Shown here: piece after piece, positions 4,647 to 9,836 of the stretch | Layout: every line of letters begins with the position of its first letter | Numbering within the stretch: position 1 is the stretch's first letter | Source of the DNA: Prevotellaceae bacterium | Lineage (GTDB): Bacteria > Bacteroidota > Bacteroidia > Bacteroidales > UBA932 | NCBI GenBank assembly: GCA_031257655.1 | Contig: JAIROF010000046.1 | Span: 1-9,836 of the forward strand | Reading direction: 5' to 3' | Length of the DNA stretch: 9,836 bases | The notes under the pieces: model-generated | What the model was told of the DNA's origin: nothing | Databases searched by the model: none | What the model saw: the letters and a program-made list of their open reading frames with translations, nothing else | Position numbers and translations under genes: made by a program

Positions 4647-6044
4647 CGCTAACGTCTGAACAGGCTGTTGGGGTAGGTTGCGCGTTGGGCTTAAGCGCTC
4701 CTCCAGCTTTTTCACGTTTGTAGCAAAGCAGGTGTAGTCGTCATCCTGCAATTTTTCCACCGTCACCGCGCGGGTATTCTCCAGCTTTTTTTCAACGCAC
4801 ATTCGGGCGGCGTGCCCGGCAGCCCATCCCAGCTGCGCCATGTCCTTGTTGACGCGGCGGGCGGCAAGGGCAATGTGGCTGGCGCCGTAGGCGCGGCAGG
4901 CTATCCACACGTTGTCCAGCGCCTTGGGGAGGAGGCAGCGGTAGGGGATGCCGGAGGGCTGGAGGCGCTTGTTGGCTTCCTGCACTTCTTCCCAGATAAG
5001 GCTGCCGTACACGTGGAAGTCGATGACGAGGCTGCCGCAAGCGATGTAGTCCTTCAGGTTGGCAGAGCTGATTCTTTCCTCCAGGTCTTGCTGCCGCAGC
5101 ATGTAGTCGCACGCTATGCGCCAGCTTTCGCGTATGCCCAGCATAGGGGCGTAGTCAACGGGTACGTAGGAGTCTAAGTAACCTGGGGCGTAGGGCCCAT
5201 TCCGGTAGCTTCGCCGCAGGAAATCCCAAAAGACAGGGGTACGCTTCCTGGCTTGCTCGTGAACGAGGTCTGCGCCCTGCTGCAGCACATCACTCCCGTC
5301 AATTCGCAGTCCGTACATGGGGTTTACCTCCATGCTGTTCATCAGGTAGCCGTCGCGGTTGAAATCGTCGCTGGGGGTGATATTGGTTTGAGTTCCCTTG
5401 CCTATCTTGAAGAGCAGGCTTGGCTCGTTGAGCGACTGCTGCGGCGTTTTGCCCTCCATCAGCGGCTCGTTGAAGCGTTCGTAGCTGTCCTCGCCCAGGA
5501 GGGCTTCGCACCCGGCGGCGCGGCACAGAACGCCGTCGGCGGTGCTGTCGATAAACCAGGGCGCAGCAAGCCGGTACTGCGTTGCCGGACTTTCGCAGCT
5601 TGATATGGTGATGGCGTCAACCCTTCGGCTGGTGGCGTCTTTCTCCACAGCGCCCTCCAGCGGCAGATTAAAGCCCATGAACACATCAACGTTACTCCCC
5701 TGCATGTCGACGGCGTACTGCTCGGCAAGGGCTTTTGGGTCGAAAATCAGCTTGTCGTCGTTGCCGGAATGGCCGTCTTTCGTGAACCTTGCCGGAAGAA
5801 TGCTCTTGTCCAAATCGCCGGAGGCTTTTCCTTCCGCCTGCAGGCCGCCGAACAATTTCTCAAGGTAGGGCGGGTTAATACCCGCTATCCACGTGTCCAC
5901 CCAGCAGGCGGTGGCGGTGCCGCCCAGCAGGTTGTTTTTTTCCACCAGCGCCACCTTTAGCCCGCTTTCCTTAAGGGCGTAGGCGGCGGCCATGCCGGCG
6001 CTCCCGGCGCCAACAATGCAGACATCGTAATTTTTTGTTTCCAT
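4644..6044 (-). CDS. FAD-dependent oxidoreductase (FAD_oxidored-like)
   Basis: A complete 466-residue flavoprotein. The N-terminus has the dinucleotide fold: VCIVGAGSAGMAAAYAL with G12, G14 and G17, followed by E35 at the end of the second strand for the adenosine ribose. GGTAT at 41-45, WFIDSTADG at 163-171, GIRESWRI at 303-310 and a C-terminal ASHIALAARRVNKDMAQLGWAAG segment (388-410) match the FAD_oxidored (PF12831) pattern, whose members often oxidise unknown small molecules or glycans. No signal peptide is visible. It is not a usual member of polysaccharide loci; coupling to the deacetylase suggests that it acts on the same precursor sugar, but the substrate is unknown. The start at 6044 follows an A-rich leader (AAAAAAGATT before ATG), normal for this phylum. 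Confidence 0.88.
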   Translation of the reverse strand: METKNYDVCIVGAGSAGMAAAYALKESGLKVALVEKNNLLGGTATACWVDTWIAGINPPYLEKLFGGLQAEGKASGDLDKSILPARFTKDGHSGNDDKLIFDPKALAEQYAVDMQGSNVDVFMGFNLPLEGAVEKDATSRRVDAITISSCESPATQYRLAAPWFIDSTADGVLCRAAGCEALLGEDSYERFNEPLMEGKTPQQSLNEPSLLFKIGKGTQTNITPSDDFNRDGYLMNSMEVNPMYGLRIDGSDVLQQGADLVHEQARKRTPVFWDFLRRSYRNGPYAPGYLDSYVPVDYAPMLGIRESWRIACDYMLRQQDLEERISSANLKDYIACGSLVIDFHVYGSLIWEEVQEANKRLQPSGIPYRCLLPKALDNVWIACRAYGASHIALAARRVNKDMAQLGWAAGHAARMCVEKKLENTRAVTVEKLQDDDYTCFATNVKKLEERLSPTRNLPQQPVQTLA

Positions 6045-6119
6045 AATCTTTTTTGGTTTTGTTTTTATCTAACTATACATCTTTTATTTTCACGTCCTAT
6101 CAAAGGTGTTCGTGAGGTC
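6045..6119 (-). promoter_or_regulatory. AT-rich leader upstream of the oxidoreductase gene
   Basis: This A/T-rich stretch between the (GCTCA)5 tract and the ATG probably holds the promoter of the oxidoreductase-deacetylase pair. A TTTG on the minus strand (6104-6101) could serve as a -33 element, with TATAGTTA about 23 nt downstream as a poor -7 element; the spacing is longer than the usual 19-21, so the match is weak. Confidence 0.3.
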
Positions 6120-6145
6120 GCTCAGCTCAGCTCAGCTCAGCTCAG
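6120..6145. repeat. (GCTCA)5 pentanucleotide tract
   Basis: Five perfect GCTCA units followed by G. It is the only pentanucleotide tract seen in the window and lies in the gap between the radical SAM and oxidoreductase genes, upstream of the latter. Confidence 0.95.
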
Positions 6146-6204
6146 GGCTTGTAAGTGGCTTTCGCTGAAATCCGAGTTTTTGCGAGACGGTACGGGTGCT
6201 TTCA

Positions 6205-6242
6205 AATTCTCAATTCTCAATTCTCAATTCTCAATTCTTAAT
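6205..6242 (+). repeat. AATTCTC heptad array (4 units plus AATTCTT)
   Basis: Four AATTCTC units, one AATTCTT and a closing AAT, preceded by TTTCA like the other arrays. It begins two bases after the radical SAM stop codon when read in the gene direction, where it appears as AATTGAG units with a TGA in every frame. Confidence 0.95.
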
Positions 6243-6244
6243 CG

Positions 6245-7129
6245 TTACGTCCACTCCTCCATTTTCTTTTTGGATAGCGCCCAGCCGATGTTCTTTTTGA
6301 AGGCTTTCAGGTTGCAGTAGCGGCAAAAGGGTATGGGGCGGCTCAGGCGCTCAAATACCTCGGCAATATCTTTCACCTTGTGAATGTCCACGCAGTCTTC
6401 TTCCCTTACCTCGAGGTTTTGGTTGAAGTGGCGGTTAAACTCCCCAATGTGCCCCGGCACGCAGCAGGGGTAGAGCTTCCCGTCCAGCAGCTCGATGCAG
6501 TAGTTGGCCAGCAGGCACTTCTTAAAGCTGTAGGCCACATTTTGCTCCCCCCTTACGTCGAGCGGTATTTTGAAAAAATCATCCCTTGGCGGGTAGTCCA
6601 CGCGCACGCCATACTTTTGCGCGGCAGCCCGTATTTCAGCTGTCTTTATTTTGATGGGGTAGCGGGATATGGTGAGGTACGCGCGGTGGCGGTGGCAGCT
6701 TTTCCAAAAAGATTCGGGCTGGCGGTGGAGCAGGATACCGTTGGTAACCATGCATACAGCAGTGCTGCCCGGAAAGTACTTCCTGATGATGCCGAAAAAT
6801 ACATCCGGCGTGGGGTGCAGCAGGGGCTCGCCCCCCACCAGCGTCACGGCCGATACCTTTTCTGTGAGCTGCCTCAAGCGCGCCATATCTCGCTCAAAGT
6901 TGTCGGGCGAAAGAAACTTTTTCTCCGCCACCAGCGGCGAGTACACCGAGCACGTGGCGCAGCTGAGGTTGCAGTGCTCCGCCACGTGCACGTTGATGGC
7001 GAGCTGCGTGTGCGGCTTCATGCTGCCGCGCACGTGCAACCGCATCCACCGCGTCAAGTTCAGGTACGTCCGCTCCGAAAGGAATAGCTTGACAAACCGT
7101 TTTATACATGCTTTTACTTTTTGCTTCAT
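6245..7129 (-). CDS. Radical SAM protein with SPASM-like C-terminal cysteines
   Basis: A complete 294-residue radical SAM enzyme. The 4Fe-4S motif is EHCNLSCATC with C53, C57 and C60 (CxxxCxxC), followed by GGEPLLHP at 99-106 for SAM binding and VTNGILL at 128-134. The C-terminal part has further cysteines, C205, C211, C222, C223, C246, C269 and C272, a layout reminiscent of SPASM or twitch auxiliary cluster domains. Radical SAM chemistry could modify a sugar, a lipid carrier or a peptide; SPASM members often act on peptides, but similar short enzymes also occur in polysaccharide loci. It starts 2 nt after the GT2 stop (TAAGCATG), so it is cotranscribed with the GT2 and CotH genes. It ends just before a heptad array. 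The N-terminal 40 residues are basic and lack an export signal. The substrate cannot be told from the sequence. Confidence 0.9.
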   Translation of the reverse strand: MKQKVKACIKRFVKLFLSERTYLNLTRWMRLHVRGSMKPHTQLAINVHVAEHCNLSCATCSVYSPLVAEKKFLSPDNFERDMARLRQLTEKVSAVTLVGGEPLLHPTPDVFFGIIRKYFPGSTAVCMVTNGILLHRQPESFWKSCHRHRAYLTISRYPIKIKTAEIRAAAQKYGVRVDYPPRDDFFKIPLDVRGEQNVAYSFKKCLLANYCIELLDGKLYPCCVPGHIGEFNRHFNQNLEVREEDCVDIHKVKDIAEVFERLSRPIPFCRYCNLKAFKKNIGWALSKKKMEEWT

Positions 7130-7131
7130 GC

Positions 7132-8076
7132 TTAGCTGTATTTTTCGCTGTTAGGGTTGATAAGGTGGATAATCTTTTTCTGCAGCAGGCTTACGTAAAG
7201 CCTCGTAAGAAACCTTGCGTACGCTCTGCTGGTGCGCTTGTCCGCCGCCACTGATGTGGGGTGCGCCAGCGGAAAGTCGAGGCGTCCGCAGGGTATCCTC
7301 GACAGGACGGAGTCCTCGCTTGGGCAGTTGGTCGACGCTTCACCAAATCCGCTGTTGCGCACCAGGTTGACGTGCGGCGTGATGCAGCATTTTTTGCCCA
7401 TCAGCACGTACAGCAGCCCCCACTGCTTGTCCCAAATGTCGGGCTTCTGTCCCCTTTTTAGCTGGCGGTACAGGCGGCTTGCGCTCACCAGATGAAAGCA
7501 CGCCTCCACAAGGTTGAAGCGGAGGAATATTCGCAGGCGCTGCGCGCGCCAACTTCCCATCTCAAAGTCAATGTGCTGCCATGCGCGCCGCCACGTTGCC
7601 CAGCCCCACACTTCGGGGTATGCAGCAAAGCTGTAGGAGGCCGCCTGCGCTCTGCGGAGCTTTAGGGGCATAAAGCCGTTGACCTGCGCCACGCGCTCGT
7701 CGTCTTTGTACATCGGCAGCAGCTCCTCGCACATCCGGAAGAAGTCGGGGGACACGATGCAGTCGTCTTCTATGATAATGCCGTATTCTTCCGTTTTAAA
7801 CATCCACGTAATGGCTTCGCTCACGCCGCGCCCGCAGCCCACGTTTTGGTCGCGAAAGAGGGTGCGCACGTCGCAGTCCCAATCTACGGCCTCCAGCGCG
7901 GCTGCGCGGGCGCGGGCGCACAGCGCCACCTCCCCCTCCCTGCCGGGGCGGGGGCCATCGGCGGCGAGGTAGAGCCGCGCCGGGCGGTAGCGCCGAATGC
8001 TCGCCATGCTCTCCCGCACCAGCTCCGGGCGGTTGAACAGCACAAGCAGGGTAGGTATTTTATTCATGTTTTGCAT
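7132..8076 (-). CDS. HlpA-like GT2 family glycosyltransferase
   Basis: A 314-residue GT-A fold transferase of the kind often labelled hemolysin-activation (HlpA)-like in Bacteroides. It starts with PTLLVLFNRPELV, the first strand and nucleotide loop, then LYLAADGPRPG at about 35-45, GIIIEDDCIVSPDFF at 99-113 where EDD (103-105) is the metal-binding DxD equivalent, and WGWATWRRAW at 157-166, a hallmark of this family. IWDKQW (214-219) and NSGFGEAST (241-249) are further conserved-looking blocks. It presumably adds one sugar to the repeat unit. The frame is open up to 8130, but the first residues there overlap the CotH gene. ATG 8076 makes TAATG with the CotH stop and is preferred; ATG 8067 (MNKIPTLL) is an equally plausible start nine bases on. 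Confidence 0.88.
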   Translation of the reverse strand: MQNMNKIPTLLVLFNRPELVRESMASIRRYRPARLYLAADGPRPGREGEVALCARARAAALEAVDWDCDVRTLFRDQNVGCGRGVSEAITWMFKTEEYGIIIEDDCIVSPDFFRMCEELLPMYKDDERVAQVNGFMPLKLRRAQAASYSFAAYPEVWGWATWRRAWQHIDFEMGSWRAQRLRIFLRFNLVEACFHLVSASRLYRQLKRGQKPDIWDKQWGLLYVLMGKKCCITPHVNLVRNSGFGEASTNCPSEDSVLSRIPCGRLDFPLAHPTSVAADKRTSRAYARFLTRLYVSLLQKKIIHLINPNSEKYS

Positions 8077-8078
8077 TA
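8074..8078 (-). other. TAATG stop/start overlap, CotH to GT2
   Basis: The CotH stop (8078-8076) shares its last A with an ATG (8076-8074) in the GT2 frame. This supports coupled translation, with the reservation that a second ATG lies nine bases downstream. Confidence 0.7.
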
Positions 8079-9836
8079 TTTCTTGAATAACCTTTGCTGC
8101 TCCAACCATTCGAAGCGCCTGTCCAGCCAATTTTTCAGGTACTGCACCTCGTTATTGTAAGCGCCCCAGATGGCGTAATTCGGCCATGTGTAGATGTAGA
8201 GCGTTTGCCAACGGCTATTATTTTCAATCACCGAATACTTCAAATACTCTGCCCCGCTGTTGATATTGTTCAGGATGTCGTTTTTTCTTGACTTAAAATA
8301 TTCAAACCGCTCCTTGAGCCGTGTAACAAAAACAGGGTCTTTCAGGAGTTGAACAAACCAAGGGGCAGTAGCTATGTACAATCCTGTGGGGTGTTCGCCG
8401 TCATAGTTATTATTGCCTAAAGAAATATCAAAGTCCCAAAGCGGACCCATTTTCAGCTTACCGTTGGGTGCAATATTCAGGTAGCAACTCGTTTTCATAA
8501 TTCCGTCAACGTTTTTGACAATTTCGGTAATCAAATACCAATCTACGAAACTCGGAATATCCACATACTTTGCGTAACCGGTGTCGGGGTCAAAGTTTTC
8601 GGAGTACAGCATGTTTTCCACATTTGTAACGTAATTCTTTATCTCATGATATCGGTCACTGTTTTTCTCTACATCCGGATCTTTGATATTGAACAAAAGG
8701 CGCTCCGTTTGGAAGTATACGTCTTCTGCTTCCATTCTGCCCAGCTGGTCGACTTCCAGCAAGTACCCCTCGTCCGTAACATTTACCCTGTCTTCTGCAA
8801 TTTTTATCTGCTCGCACAGCTGGTACGTTCCATCGTAAACTTCATTGAGGAATACCTCTACAAAATGCGTGCGTGGCGTCCACTCCAAAAGGCTCAAGCG
8901 CCCCATGAAAAATGTTGTTTCGTTGCGCAGGCTCGTTTTATCTGCATAATTAGCCAGCAAAACCCATTCTTTATCTTGCGGTTCACCCAACAAGGAAGTT
9001 TTCTTATCAAACTTCATCTTGTAAGGTTTTTTCGGCATCGCCCATGTACTATTGCCGCGCCCTTTTATTTTCACTTCACCCGAAAAGTCGCCGCCGCTAC
9101 CCGGCGTGCTTTCTATAATTCGGATAGTCGCATCCACGTAGTTACTCTTTGAAACAATCGGCGCACGGTCTTTGGTGTTGATGAACACCATGGGCAATCC
9201 GGTAAACGACGATACCTGCACCGCATAGCGCTTCGTATCGCCTGCCTGATTGCTTACCACGTAAACCACCGGCGACGAAAAATCTACGCTGCTCACCCCG
9301 CTTTGCTGAGGCTCGTCGCCAATAAGAGCTGCGCTGCCCTCAATAGTAAAAGTGGGGATAAGATTTTTGCCGACCGTCACCATGTGAGGGATTAAGACTT
9401 TGATAACGCTGTCCTCCACCGTGCCGGCAATGTCGGAAATCAGCGTCAGCGGATTGTTGGACGCTTTGAAGCCAAAGGACAAAAAGCGGGGCTGGTCGTT
9501 ACGTCTCAGCACCCTAATGCGGGTTTCGCCGTCGGCCAGGGTAAACTCCACGTAGCCGGGGTGGGTATTGTCCACGCCGTTTTCGGCAAAAACGGCGTCG
9601 CCCTGCGGCCCGGTGGCTTTTACGCCGGTAGAAGTCCAGTCGTCTTCGTCGGTGCAGCCGCCGTTGGTGCATATCTCCCATTCGTTGGTGGCAGCGCTAA
9701 TGCGCAGCTGCGGCGCAAGGATGGTAACCTCTTTCCCTCCGGTAAGGGGGATTTTATTTCCGTCGCCGTCGGTTAGCCATTGGCCGTCAACCCTCCAGTA
9801 GTACACCTCCCCCTCTATGCCCACGCTCACCTGCGG
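8076..9836 (-). CDS. CotH-family surface protein with DUF4988-like N-terminal region (5' end outside window)
   Basis: The frame is open to the window edge, giving 586 residues without a start; the GTG at 9830 is an internal Val codon, because the preceding codons (Pro-Gln) are in frame. Three regions are visible. The first (9836 to about 9490) has VYYWRVDGQWL and TDGDGNKIPL, resembling DUF4988 of Bacteroides surface proteins. The second (about 9480-9170) is beta-rich with LIPTF and QQSGVSSVDFSSPVVY, like DUF5018/Ig-type linkers. The third (about 9160-8190) is the CotH domain: GRGNSTW (9062-9042), KKPYKMKFDKK just after, TSLRNET, and WDFDISLGN near 8438-8412, where the DFD is a likely metal site. 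Bacillus CotH is a protein kinase of spore coat proteins; Bacteroidota members are usually surface lipoproteins of unknown target. The missing 5' end should hold the signal peptide. Confidence 0.88.
   Translation of the reverse strand, partial: PQVSVGIEGEVYYWRVDGQWLTDGDGNKIPLTGGKEVTILAPQLRISAATNEWEICTNGGCTDEDDWTSTGVKATGPQGDAVFAENGVDNTHPGYVEFTLADGETRIRVLRRNDQPRFLSFGFKASNNPLTLISDIAGTVEDSVIKVLIPHMVTVGKNLIPTFTIEGSAALIGDEPQQSGVSSVDFSSPVVYVVSNQAGDTKRYAVQVSSFTGLPMVFINTKDRAPIVSKSNYVDATIRIIESTPGSGGDFSGEVKIKGRGNSTWAMPKKPYKMKFDKKTSLLGEPQDKEWVLLANYADKTSLRNETTFFMGRLSLLEWTPRTHFVEVFLNEVYDGTYQLCEQIKIAEDRVNVTDEGYLLEVDQLGRMEAEDVYFQTERLLFNIKDPDVEKNSDRYHEIKNYVTNVENMLYSENFDPDTGYAKYVDIPSFVDWYLITEIVKNVDGIMKTSCYLNIAPNGKLKMGPLWDFDISLGNNNYDGEHPTGLYIATAPWFVQLLKDPVFVTRLKERFEYFKSRKNDILNNINSGAEYLKYSVIENNSRWQTLYIYTWPNYAIWGAYNNEVQYLKNWLDRRFEWLEQQRLFKK

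Noticed and set aside
6380..7087. Plus-strand open frame (about 235 codons) opposite the radical SAM gene
   Set aside because: Antisense shadow; the minus strand carries the CxxxCxxC and GGEP motifs, and the plus product has no recognisable features.
9828..9830. GTG at 9830 as the start of the CotH gene
   Set aside because: The frame stays open to the window edge (Pro-Gln upstream) and the DUF4988-like region starts mid-domain, so the gene begins outside the window.

Overview
The window looks like part of a surface-polysaccharide (capsule, O-antigen or exopolysaccharide type) biosynthesis locus from a Bacteroidota genome, probably Bacteroidales. The pointers are a CotH-family protein with an N-terminal region resembling the Bacteroides domain DUF4988, an HlpA-like GT2 family common in that phylum, A-rich translation leaders with little Shine-Dalgarno signal, and intergenic heptanucleotide arrays. 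All nine supported coding regions are on the minus strand, so transcription runs from high to low coordinates. The organism assignment is inference from family content; no rRNA or marker gene is present.

Layout in the direction of transcription. (1) 9836-7132/6245: a 5'-truncated CotH-type protein, an HlpA-like GT2 glycosyltransferase and a radical SAM protein, packed by a TAATG stop/start overlap and a 2-nt gap. (2) 6244-6045: a gap with a heptad array, a (GCTCA)5 tract and an AT-rich leader. (3) 6044-3925: an FAD-dependent oxidoreductase and a NodB-type polysaccharide deacetylase, again joined by TAATG. (4) 3924-3234: about 690 bp without a gene, made of a 244-bp tandem duplication that carries a copy of the last 15 codons of the deacetylase, several heptad arrays, palindromes, and an AT-rich leader. 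(5) 3233-1: a GT4 glycosyltransferase (GTG start), a second GT4 enzyme split into two overlapping reading frames at its interdomain linker, and the start of a Wzx-like flippase that runs off the window.

Working together (inference): the GT2 and GT4 enzymes would add sugars to a lipid-linked repeat unit, the flippase would export it, and the deacetylase, oxidoreductase, radical SAM protein and CotH protein would modify the glycan or an associated protein or peptide. No priming transferase, polymerase or ligase is visible.

The most unusual content is the intergenic DNA. Every heptad array carries a stop triplet on the gene-sense strand. The TTAATGG arrays read as a ladder of M-V-N-G-stop mini-ORFs whose stops overlap later starts as TAATG, the same overlap used at three gene junctions here. 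The split GT4 and the CotH/GT2/radical SAM trio are the most interesting protein-level observations.
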